The translations under genes were made by a program, and so were the position numbers. From Branchiostoma floridae (lineage: Eukaryota > Chordata > Leptocardii > Amphioxiformes > Branchiostomatidae): a stretch of DNA of 26,253 nt. How positions within the stretch are numbered: the stretch's first letter is position 1; every line of letters starts with the position of its first letter. Under the pieces are notes generated by a model. That model made no database searches, was not told where the DNA came from, and was given only the letters and a program-made list of their open reading frames with translations. Shown piece by piece: positions 18,975 through 26,253 of the stretch. The stretch spans positions 3,449,717-3,475,969 of the forward strand of contig NC_049993.1 in the NCBI RefSeq assembly GCF_000003815.2, read 5' to 3'.

Positions 18975-19267
18975 AGCCAAGGGCACAACTCGCCGTACGT
19001 GCAATTATTTGGGAGGCCACGTCCGCCACGTATTTTTGAAAACGGTCAGGCTGTACAGGGTAGGCGCGTCGCCCGTACTGGCACGTACGGGGGGTGAATC
19101 CGCAGCACCACGGCACACAAAGTTTTGCCTGCACGTAAAGTTCTGCGGCTTGTTTGCGTGCTCCAGAATCCGTCGTATTAACTACGAGTTCGTACGGAGG
19201 AGTACTACTTACGGATCCCAAAATATTTCCCACGTTTTGGCACGTAGGTTGTGTTGTGCCCTTTGCT
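18975..19267. mobile_element. TTAA-type MITE, copy 1
   Basis: The left end AGCCAAGGGCACAACTCGCC and the reverse complement of the right end, AGCAAAGGGCACAAC, are inverted repeats. They are flanked by CTAA and TTAG, each one base from TTAA. The interior is the reverse complement of copy 2 (19408-19733) for most of its length. A TTAA target is typical of piggyBac and Kolobok superfamilies; without a transposase the assignment stays open. It lies upstream of peptide gene C. Confidence 0.8.
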
Positions 19268-19407
19268 TTAGGTAAGTTTTTTATCAACACAAATCCATGC
19301 AAAATCAAGACTTTGTGAACCCCAAAAGGCTTCAATCATCACAAATCAAAGATGCACAACAAAAGGAGATATAAAACCGCTGTCACCCAGAGGCGACCTT
19401 GGCTTAA

Positions 19408-19733
19408 GCTAAGGGCACAACCCGCCTACGAGGAATTACGTGCTGTCTACGTGCAAAAACTTTGGCAATCTTTTGTGATTCGTAAGTGGTTAGTACCGCC
19501 TCCGTACGAACTCGTAGGGAATCGGACGGATTTTGGAGCACACAGACACGCCGTAGAACTTTACGTGCAGGCAAAACTTTGTGTGCCATCGGGCTGCGGA
19601 TTCACCCCATGTACGTGCCAGTGCGTACACGGGCGACGCTCCTGCCCTGTACAGCTTGAACGTTTTCAGAAAGACGTGGCCTCCAAAAGAAAACGTAAGG
19701 ACAAATTACACGTACGGCGGGTTGTGCCCTTAC
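19408..19733. mobile_element. TTAA-type MITE, copy 2 (inverted relative to copy 1)
   Basis: Flanked by perfect TTAA duplications (19404-19407 and 19734-19737). Ends are GCTAAGGGCACAACCCGCC and the inverse of GTAAGGGCACAACCCGCC. The related repeat in unit 2 shows the pre-insertion state: GACCATGGCCTACCAACCAT at 15362-15381. Frames open across both copies are not evidence of a gene, because they follow from shared sequence. Confidence 0.88.
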
Positions 19734-19737
19734 TTAA

Positions 19738-20321
19738 CCAACCATCGCCAAACAATGGTTGGGATTTTGTCTGCATTCTGATGCGTACTAGTCTTAGAGT
19801 CGTCTTCATTAGGCGAGTATGACTTTTACCAACCAACGTCGTAATTTTAAGTCATATCCTCCTTATATGCCACCAGACAAGAGAAGTAGAGAGCTAAAAT
19901 TTGAAGCGAAATAGAACTATATATAAATTCAAATTAAACAGAGCTAGAATATATGGATTGGGGGGCAAAAATCACAATAAAAAAAAAACAACTATCATCT
20001 TTTTTTCCTCTTGTTATTTTCTTGGGTTGGTGTAGCCCCAAAACACGTAGTTCCCGAACGCCTACCCGTATAATCTGTTTTAATCTAATTTTATAATCGG
20101 TTCACAATCCGGCCTACTGATTTTTTTCAGGTCCGGTTTTTCCGGACCGGTCCAACAAAAAAGGTTGTTACCCACCCCTAGTCACACGTGAGCCGCGACG
20201 TCCAGATAAAGTTATTGATAGATGTTTTTTGTTATAAAGATCAAACCGTGCCTTTTCATAGGTATAGTCCCTTTGCAGATATCGACTGAACACATAGAAA
20301 ACGACCAAGAAGTATAAGTAA
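19738..20321. other. Unassigned noncoding DNA
   Basis: No coding content recognised. There is a small perfect hairpin-like stretch GGTCCGG-TTTTT-CCGGACC near 20131-20149 and several homopolymer runs. Confidence 0.4.
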
Positions 20322-20486
20322 TAGTTACCCCATGGACGGGGCGAGTTTTCTGCGTATATCACCAGGCCCGCCCACCGAGGGGTTTCTAGTCTCCCCAAGG
20401 GCGAAGCCCGAGGGAGACTAGAAATCCCCGAGGTGGCGGGCCTGGTGATATACACAGAAAACGAGGCCAAGGCCATGGGGTAACTA
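20322..20486. repeat. 165 bp foldback palindrome
   Basis: TAGTTACCCCATGG at the left matches CCATGGGGTAACTA at the right. The arms continue inward with GTTTTCTGYGTATATCACCA, GGCCCGCC and TTTCTAGTCTCCC, meeting at a small loop around 20399-20409 that itself contains GGGCGAAGCCC. The arms are about 75 bases with few mismatches. This is a foldback-type element or a hairpin-forming inverted duplication; no clear target-site duplication is seen. Confidence 0.85.
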
Positions 20487-20815
20487 ACTTAGCCCATGGC
20501 ATACTTCCCCGAAGCTTTTCTAGTTCATCGGCTTTACAAAATGTTACTTTATTCTTGTCCTAAAAGTCCACAATATTTCTTGTTATTGCTTGAAAAGCTG
20601 TGACAGACATTGTCAGGCTGTAACAACACAAGGTCATTAATCTTGTCAAGACCTTCCCGGGTAAGCTGCCTGGAGAGACAGAAAGCCTGGCCATATTCCT
20701 CTGGGCAATTAGAAGTCTAGAGTAGGATTGGTCAGTTATCACATGACACAATTCTAGTCCCAGAAGAAGGTCTCAAAGGTAACCGAGGATTGGTCAGAAC
20801 AGGTCACATGCGTAT
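20487..20815. other. Unassigned noncoding DNA
   Basis: No recognisable gene or repeat on either strand in this stretch. The only point of note is that CCCATGG recurs just outside the foldback. Confidence 0.35.
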
Positions 20816-20827
20816 AGCACCCACACT

Positions 20828-20935
20828 TTTTAGGCTGATATCACCACACTTTTCTTGATATCACCAAACTTTTCTTCTGATATCACCGCACTTTTCTCCT
20901 CATTTGCATGAAATAGCAGCACACTTTTTTTCAAA
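20828..20935. repeat. Short tandem repeat (GATATCACCRCACTTTTCT)
   Basis: Three close copies of TGATATCACC-CACTTTTC (starting near 20837, 20858 and 20879) and a degenerate fourth are spaced by about 20-22 bases. It is noncoding. Confidence 0.7.
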
Positions 20936-21049
20936 GCGAAAATAGGGGCTTCTCATTGGCTTGGCAAGTAGCCATGGGCTAATCCTACCTAATCTCTCTG
21001 TCTCTACTTTTTGTAAACAAGCAAAAAAGAATTGAAAGTAAACATAGGT

Positions 21050-21515
21050 GAAACAAACGGACTGGGGTATCAGCCACAACCTGTTTGATACCAGAGGCTA
21101 CTCTACTGTGTAATCACTGTTTGGGTATACATTACAATTGTAAGAAAGGTCAGAAAAAAAATAATTATAAAAGTATCAGGATTTAAATTGAAAGGAAATA
21201 TTTATTATCATCGGTGAAAAAAAACAAATTGGGGGATCAACGACAACCTGTTTGATACAGAGGCTACTCTACTGTGTAATCACTGTCTGGCTATACATTA
21301 CAATTGTAAGAGAGGTAAAAAAAGAATTATGAAAGTATCAGGATTTGAATTGAAAGAAAATATTTATTATCATCGGTGAAAAAAACAAATGGAGGGATCA
21401 ACGACAACCTGTTTGATACAGAGGTTACTCTACTGCGTAATCGCTTTCTGGCTATACATTACAATTGTAAGAGTGGTCAGAAAGAAACAAATTATAAAAG
21501 TAACAGGATTTTGTC
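21050..21515. repeat. 164 bp tandem repeat, about 2.8 copies
   Basis: CTGTTTGATA begins at 21081, 21248 and 21409, giving periods of 167 and 161 bases. Each copy also holds GGCTACTCTACTGTGTAATC (with small changes) and ATACATTACAATTGTAAG; the first two copies end in AATATTTATTATCATCGG, and the third copy diverges after about 21510. A frame of 82 codons at 21376-21624 overlaps the last copy and has no recognisable content. Confidence 0.85.
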
Positions 21516-21879
21516 ATACTATATAAAAGAAACAATCAAACAAGCAAATGACTTCTGTCTGATATCTAAGAACATAGATTACAGACAAAACGTGGAACTA
21601 GCTTTTAAAAAAAAGTTTAATTAGCATGATTTGTATACATGGTTGACATTGAGAAAATATGCCGACGCAGTTTAACACCTTGTTTGTAGACCATTCGCTT
21701 GTTCCACCAGCAAGGAGTAATCAGATTCATTTTAGACGTCAGTTGTTGGAGTTTATGAACTATAAGACATATATTTGTGCTGTGCTCTTGTAGTCGCTGA
21801 CATATTCTTCCTTAAGTAATATTGTTACTACCTTCATCAAGAAAGCTAATAATGAGTTTGTTTGTTTTTGTTTTGGGGC
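21516..21879. other. Unassigned noncoding DNA
   Basis: AT-rich sequence between two repeat blocks. No gene, RNA or further repeat structure was recognised. Confidence 0.35.
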
Positions 21880-22300
21880 CATCTAGCAGCTTTCGTTGGA
21901 GCTGGATAAACCGTTTCAGTTGTGGACTTTGAAACAGAAAAAGAAATAAATGGATTTTCATGATTTTTACCTGAAAGTAACTTGCATGAAGACCATAATA
22001 GTCGTATTTAAGTTATTGATTTGCATAATCAATGAGAAAATATATATTCTAAATATGATTTAATTTGATAGAAGGAACATATTCTATTGATATTCATAAT
22101 TAATGAAAAAATTGCATAATGACTAAGTGGTAATTATAAATTATGGCATATTCATACCTGTGACACATCTTAGGTAGATAAAGGTGAATAATATCAGACG
22201 TAGAATATCCAAATTTTGACATCACTTACATAATTGATGAGGAGATGCTACAACAATCTTTTATAAAAAGAAGGGTATTTCTGGTCCTTATCTTGAACGG
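21880..22300. repeat. AT-rich dispersed repeat, related to 8640-9920
   Basis: It contains CCATCTAGCAGC, GTGGACTTTGAAACAG, TTTGCATAATCAATGAGAAA (22020), TTCATAATTAATGAAAAA (22090) and ACATAATTGATGAGGAGA (22229). These are the same words and order as the 8640-9920 array. It lies just downstream of the NHL gene's stop. Confidence 0.6.
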
Positions 22301-22457
22301 ACATTCATGCATGAAACATAGCGGTTGTACAATCTTCAAAGCATATTAGCAATAGCGTCTTATACATAGCAATTTCTAAAAAAACAGAAATTAAACAATT
22401 CTGATTAACGGTATATAATCTGGTATGGAATGACAGTTACCCCTCCTGCATTGATTA

Positions 22458-23210
22458 TCACCAAATCTCCCTTTGGTCCATAGCAAGACCAAATGGTAAT
22501 GTTACGTTGACGACCGTGCGCACAAATTTCCCAAACCTTGTGAACATGTCTACCCGATGGTTATCATAGTTGGCTACAAGTAAAGAACCCGAGCTGTCAA
22601 AACATATACCGCAAGGAAAGTGTAGTAGGCCTTCAGCGCTTCCTAAACCTCCGAATTTGAATAAAAAATGTCCGGAGTTATTGTAAAATTGGACAAAGCC
22701 TAAATGACTTAAAACGAAGATATTTCCTTCGTTGTCTGTAGTAACACGTGAACACGCGTCAGCGGTTGTTTCAATTTGAATACTATGGTAGAAGGAGCCA
22801 TTTTTATAGAGCATAATAACCTCACTAGGTCCTGACACTTTAACTTTGTTATTGAAGGTATCAAAGGCGATCCACGCCGGCGCGTGTTTAAATTTGAACG
22901 TGGTCAGTGCTACACCGCTCCGGTCGTAATGTACTATACGTACACGTGCAGTAAAGTTAAATTGTGCTTCCGTGACCCACAATTGACCGTCCCTGTCAAT
23001 AGCAACATCCGAAGGGTACATCGTTGCTTTTCCATCGTCACCAGGAACTGCCGTCGGGAAGAGTCGGAGGAAGACCCCGTCCATGCTGAAGACTTGCACC
23101 CGTTCGTTTAAATAATCAGTTACAAATATCTCGTTGTCAGCAGACACGGCCACTCCAAAGCTAGTACGAAACTGTCCCGGGTCGCTTCCATACACGCTGC
23201 CGAAATATGT
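22458..23210 (-). CDS. NHL-repeat beta-propeller exon (TRIM2/3-like), C-terminus frameshifted
   Basis: Minus-strand frame from a likely acceptor (AGAGTAG, 23217-23211) to the TGA at 22460-22458. There is no ATG: the frame is closed by a TAG that forms part of the putative acceptor, so this is an internal or last exon. Counting from the GTG at 23195, five NHL blades are clear: GVAVSADNEIFVTD--N-RVQVF (14-47), DVAIDRDGQLWVTE (63-100), AWIAFDTFNNKVKV (107-141), VTTDNEGNIFVLS (149-183) and GICFDSSGSLLVANYDNHRV (196-229). A sixth begins with PFGLAMD then hits the stop. In the -1 frame the sixth blade continues as PKGDLVIINAGGVTVI and ends at a TAA at 22407-22405. NHL propellers bind proteins or RNA; the partner is unknown. 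The 5' exons lie at higher coordinates. Confidence 0.85.
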   Translation of the reverse strand, partial: TYFGSVYGSDPGQFRTSFGVAVSADNEIFVTDYLNERVQVFSMDGVFLRLFPTAVPGDDGKATMYPSDVAIDRDGQLWVTEAQFNFTARVRIVHYDRSGVALTTFKFKHAPAWIAFDTFNNKVKVSGPSEVIMLYKNGSFYHSIQIETTADACSRVTTDNEGNIFVLSHLGFVQFYNNSGHFLFKFGGLGSAEGLLHFPCGICFDSSGSLLVANYDNHRVDMFTRFGKFVRTVVNVTLPFGLAMDQREIW

Positions 23211-23421
23211 CTACTCTGGCGTGGCGATTCCGTGGTGGGCGTCTGCATTAAGTGATAGCAATGAAAATGTTCAAGATTCTTAAATCATGCGCAGCAAAGT
23301 ACATTGTTGTAACAGTAAACAAAGCTAGTAACCATATATTAACACGTTTGGGCTGTGTATGTGCAAGGCCTGAAAGCTTGTAATATCTATATGTACGACA
23401 TTGCAGTGAAGAGCTGGTTTT

Positions 23422-23660
23422 CAACCAACAAACCAACCAACCAACCAACCAATCATCCAACCAACCAACCAATCAATCAACCAACCAACCAATCATCCAA
23501 CCAACCAACCAACCAACCAACCAACCAACCAACCAACCAACCAACCATCCAACCAACCAACCAACCAACCAACCAATCATCCAACCAACCAATCAACCAA
23601 CCGATCATCCAACCAACCATTACACTAACCAACCATTACAAACAAACAAACAAACCAATT
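23422..23660. repeat. CCAA microsatellite with CCAATCAT variants
   Basis: About 220 bases of CCAA tetranucleotides interrupted by CCAATCATCCAA and CCAATCAA variants, fading into ACAA repeats. It lies 5' of the NHL exon, in what would be its intron. The open Asn/Gln/Pro/Thr frame across it is a repeat artefact. Confidence 0.95.
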
Positions 23661-23994
23661 TATCAAATAGGTAACAAACAAACAAAAAATGAAACAAACT
23701 AATCAACCAATTAAAAAAACTAATGCAACATAAATCAGTGTGGATAAAGGGTAAATGAAAACAATGTTCCCCAATCCTCTTCACAAACTATCAAATAAAG
23801 TTACCTTGTGAGCTGTTGAAAGTCGACGGCTGTGTTGTTTCTATTGTCCACAACAAGTTATTGGCAAATGTTTGCTATAAGAGAAGACCAATTTGATGCT
23901 GTGAGCCTGTTATTGAAACTTGTTATTGAAATTGTTGTAGAATGTTATAATATTGACCAAACCAGTTTCATTAGAGGCATAGAAACCTCAATAG

Positions 23995-24640
23995 AATGAT
24001 GGAAGAGTGAATACCTTTATTATGTACATGTTATACCCACAAGGTGGAGTACAGGACATTAAAAGAATAGTTTACAGGCACATAATATACATAGACAGTA
24101 TCAGGCTAAGACAAGAATTATATTGAACTAGTTCTCGCTTATCTGTGATGGTGAAAATGTAAGATCAGATTTTTTTACAATCAAACAATTATCTTAATTC
24201 ATTACAAATATGAATTTGTATGTATCACCTAGGTATAGTTGTATGAAGTAGGGAAACATAGATTTTTTTTTCTATTTTGCTTTTGGAAAGACGAGGACAA
24301 TGTCGCACTGCACTCAAGTTTTTGGTAACTTATACTAACAGTGCCACATACACGGTACAGATAGAAGGTACACATTTTTACACCCGGGTGAAGTGAGGAA
24401 GGTCGTGTAAAGTGCCTTTCCCAAGGGGCACGGCGGGCATAGAACTCAGGACCTTTAGGTTCCGAGCCGAACGCTCTACCAGTTAGCTCGATGCGACAAC
24501 ATAGATTCCATCAGTCTATAAAGTCCAACACTCCCTTTGTTGTATAAATTACATTCAACTACAAAATGATGTTCATCTTCTATTTTATCTAGATAACAGT
24601 ATTGACATATTCTAGAAGGGTACGTCTATTACCCTGGGTA
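23995..24640 (-). mobile_element. LINE (non-LTR retrotransposon) 3' end relic
   Basis: On the minus strand near 24520-24620 a frame reads PSRICQYCYLDKIEDEHHFV followed by VECNLYNKG. This is the C-x2-C ... EDE-HF ... C-x2-Y block at the C-terminus of many animal LINE ORF2 proteins. In-frame stops just upstream (near 24625-24632) show it is dead. It continues downstream to a TGTACATAATAAAGGTATTC tail near 24005, a typical LINE 3' end. The relic is interrupted by the SINE at 24265-24499. Confidence 0.7.
24265..24499 (-). mobile_element. tRNA-derived SINE with target-site duplication
   Basis: Minus strand. The 5' head GAGCTAACTGGTAGAGCG is a pol III A box, and GGTCCTGAGTTCTATGCCC is in the B-box position. 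A central block CTTGGGAAAGGCACTTTAC follows, and the 3' end is A-rich (GAAAAAAAAA). The direct repeat CATAGATT flanks it at 24257-24264 and 24500-24507, an 8 bp target-site duplication. The insertion splits the LINE relic, so it is younger than that LINE. Confidence 0.88.
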
Positions 24641-25385
24641 AAATCTTACCATTTTAGTAACCTGTGAACTGAATAAGATCCAAAATGTAGTTCCACTGAT
24701 GATCACTGCCAACAGGAGAATGCTTGCTATAATAACGGCCGTTTAACGAAGATATTTGCATCCTGAAAAATATAGTTGTAACGTTTGATACTAAAGACGG
24801 AATTCCACTCTCAAGGTTGGTAATTTTACTCCTCAAAATAATCAAGCAATTGATAGAGAGCATCTAAACTTAGTAGCTTAAGTCATCAATCAAAGTAATC
24901 GGACGTGTGTTTTTATTGGAACATTTACAAGAAATGATGACACACATTCCAGCTAAAATCTTGTGTAAGTGCGTCGACAAAACAAAGGCAGCACAAGAAT
25001 AAGGAAAGCAATGTTATGTAAACCACATACTAACAAAATCATAGGAAATGCAACAAAAAATTAAGTTCATATACGGGTAAAAGGCCACGATTAGAGGCAT
25101 TCGCGGTGGGTGGATTTTTTGCCATTCAACATGGCTTGTTAAAATAAGTGTATTTTGGAACTTGAAATTACATGTGGGGGTTCTGGCTATTTTATTTGGT
25201 AAGAAAAATTTGTTTTTTAGCCATGTTTGGAGTGCCCTGCACAGTGTTGCATAAGTGTAGTTTTCATGTTATCATTTCCTGTCTAGACAGGTCAAAGGTT
25301 AATAGAGACCTTTGTTGCTATGGTAACAGTTTGCGTCGTACAAACATGGTCACAAGATGTCTAGATAGACACTTTAAAAATCAGA
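24641..25385. other. Unassigned noncoding DNA, probably partly LINE-derived
   Basis: No confident gene. The part nearest 24641 may continue the degenerate LINE upstream of its zinc-knuckle-like block. The part nearest 25385 should include downstream intron or 3' UTR of the receptor-tail gene. An imperfect palindrome CAAAGGTTAATAGAGACCTTTG lies near 25293-25314. Confidence 0.35.
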
Positions 25386-26253
25386 CTACGCCGCCAAAGA
25401 GAGTTTGCCCTTGGCAAAAATACTCAATAGGAATTGACAGAATATCTTACCGCAACGCGTTTGTGGGTGAAGGTTTGGCACGTACATCGGATTGGGAAGG
25501 AGGGCGTTCTGGCCGTACAAAGGATTTGGATGAAGAGTGTTCAGAGGATTTTGGAGATGATGGAGACAGTTATTGTCACTTACAGCATATGGCTGGATGC
25601 AGGGGTTGTCATCACGTTTGGCGTGTTTGTTATTTTCACCATTATCATCTTCTTCCTGTTGTCTAACAGCATATGGCTGGATACAGGGGTTGTCATCGCG
25701 TTTGGTGTGTTTGTTATTGTCATCATCACCATTATCATCTTTTCCCTGGTAACCAACAGCATATGGCTGGATGCAGGGGTCTTCATCACGATTTGTATGT
25801 TTGTTATTGTCATCATCATCTTCTCCCTGGTATCTGACAGCATATGGCTGAATGCAGGCGTTGTCATCGCGTTTGGTGTGTTTGTTATTTTCACCATTAT
25901 CATCTTCTTCCTGTTGTCTAACAGCATATGGCTGGATACAGGGGTTGTCATCGCGTTTGGTGTGTTTGTTATTGTCATCATCACCATTATCATCTTTTCC
26001 CTGGTAACCAACAGCATATGGCTGGATGCAGGGGTCTTCATCACGATTTGTATGTTTGTTATTGTCATCATCATCTTCTCCCTGGTATCTAACAGCATAT
26101 GGCTGGATGCAGGGGTTGTCATCATGATTTGTGTGTTTGTTAGTGTCATCATCATCACCATCTTCTCCCTGGTATCTAACAGCATATGGCTGGATACAGG
26201 GGTTGTCATCGCGTTTAGCGTGTTTTTTTATTGTCATCATCATCATCATCATC
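25386..26253 (-). CDS. Repetitive tyrosine-motif receptor tail, partial
   Basis: The minus-strand frame is open from the window edge to the TGA stop at 25388-25386, so the 5' part of the gene lies outside. It encodes eight copies of DDNPCIQPYAV-YQGEDDDDN-KHTKR, 27-30 residues each, then a non-repeat end with HPNPLYGQN (NPLY at 25526-25515) and LPNPMYVPN (NPMY at 25493-25482). NPxY motifs bind PTB domains and drive endocytosis. The conserved Tyr in PYAV could be a phosphorylation site (inference). The highly charged composition fits a cytoplasmic tail; IQPYAV and NPMY tails are in the style of predicted lancelet LRR-type receptors, recalled rather than checked. A GCG|GTAAGA donor at 25451/25450 suggests the coding exon ends there and that the last 21 residues are intron read-through. 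The N-terminal Met run in this frame comes from the ATC/CAT repeat. Confidence 0.7.
   Translation of the reverse strand, partial: MMMMMMTIKKHAKRDDNPCIQPYAVRYQGEDGDDDDTNKHTNHDDNPCIQPYAVRYQGEDDDDNNKHTNRDEDPCIQPYAVGYQGKDDNGDDDNNKHTKRDDNPCIQPYAVRQQEEDDNGENNKHTKRDDNACIQPYAVRYQGEDDDDNNKHTNRDEDPCIQPYAVGYQGKDDNGDDDNNKHTKRDDNPCIQPYAVRQQEEDDNGENNKHAKRDDNPCIQPYAVSDNNCLHHLQNPLNTLHPNPLYGQNALLPNPMYVPNLHPQTRCGKIFCQFLLSIFAKGKLSLAA
25445..25451 (-). promoter_or_regulatory. Strong candidate 5' splice site in the receptor-tail exon
   Basis: GCG|GTAAGAT on the minus strand lies shortly after the NPMY motif. It matches the metazoan donor consensus at +1 to +5. If used, the C-terminus continues in an exon below 25385 that I could not identify. 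Confidence 0.4.
25583..26253. repeat. 81-90 bp coding minisatellite with 255 bp higher-order period
   Basis: CAGCATATGGCTG starts at 25583, 25667, 25757, 25838, 25922, 26012, 26093 and 26180. The spacings are 84, 90, 81, 84, 90, 81 and 87 bases. The triplet 84-90-81 is repeated, a 255 bp superunit present twice and nearly identical. All spacings are multiples of three, so the protein frame is kept. A (CAT)n run at 26234-26253 ends the window. Confidence 0.95.

Noticed and set aside
18895-19822. Frames of 119-156 codons across the two TTAA MITEs, sharing LYVQAKLCVP and RFQK blocks
   Set aside because: The similarity follows from the two MITE copies being the same DNA; differences are not biased to silent positions by eye, and the frames run into unrelated flanks.
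20131-20149. Hairpin GGTCCGG-TTTTT-CCGGACC
   Set aside because: Short and isolated, with no bacterial-type terminator context; nothing nearby would need it.
23355-23702. Plus-strand frame rich in NQPT repeats
   Set aside because: It is a translation of the CCAA microsatellite.
25172-25666. Plus-strand 164-codon frame
   Set aside because: Its last third is antisense to the repeat-coding tail gene and the rest has no conserved pattern; the minus-strand frame keeps repeat units in phase and ends in NPxY motifs.
25580-26209. Second minus-strand frame across the tandem repeat (Met/Thr-rich)
   Set aside because: Any frame without stops stays open through a repeat with a period divisible by three; it lacks the conserved tyrosine motifs and the sensible C-terminus.
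25583-26253. CRISPR-like regular repeats
   Set aside because: The spacers are themselves repeats, the array is coding, and the context is eukaryotic; it is a minisatellite.

Overview
The window looks like nuclear DNA of an invertebrate deuterostome, most likely a lancelet (Branchiostoma). The reasons are a long intronless TPR gene with a nucleotidyltransferase-like N-terminal half, a TRIM2/3-type NHL propeller exon, a receptor tail with repeated IQPYAV and NPxY motifs, spliced small genes with long introns, and many short inverted-repeat elements. The organism call is inference from gene style; no sequence search was possible.

Layout. 1-333: upstream region with cAMP-response-element octamers (TGACGTCA). 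334-3558 (+): 1,074-residue protein with a Pol-beta-type nucleotidyltransferase motif and eleven 44-residue TPRs, followed by a poly(A) signal. 5402-7818: a 2.4 kb element with matching 32 bp ends built on minisatellites (78 bp units left, 85 bp units right). It carries a three-exon minus-strand gene whose predicted product has a P-loop in a DUF3987-like setting. 7860-8012: LINE-like 3' tail. 8640-9920: decayed AT-rich repeats.

10085-18905: a tandem triplication of a roughly 3 kb unit. Each unit holds one minus-strand, two-exon gene for a small secreted cysteine-rich peptide: a Leu/Val-rich signal peptide, a four-cysteine CPP core, a linker ending in PRDL, and a second exon coding for an NEA-NE-AP tail. 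The second exons are too short to stand out as ORFs. They were found because all three genes share a phase-1 donor, an acceptor and a homologous C-terminus. I do not recognise the family, and it is the best candidate here for something undescribed. The array is decorated with MITEs whose insertion is proven by empty sites in the sister units.

18975-19733: two inverted copies of a MITE with TTAA target sites. 20322-20486: a near-perfect foldback palindrome. 21050-21515: a 164 bp tandem repeat. 22458-23210 (-): an NHL propeller exon with an apparent one-base frameshift in its last blade. 23422-23660: a CCAA microsatellite. 23995-24640: a LINE C-terminal relic on the minus strand, interrupted by a tRNA-derived SINE with an 8 bp target-site duplication. 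25386-26253 (-): the partial cytoplasmic tail of a probable receptor, with eight PCIQPYAV repeats in a 255 bp higher-order pattern, followed by NPLY and NPMY motifs. That gene continues beyond the window.

There is no operon logic. The coherent groupings are the peptide gene array and the element that carries its own spliced P-loop gene. The TPR, NHL and receptor-tail genes belong to classes that are often expanded in lancelets and could act in sensing or signalling, but nothing in the sequence links them directly.
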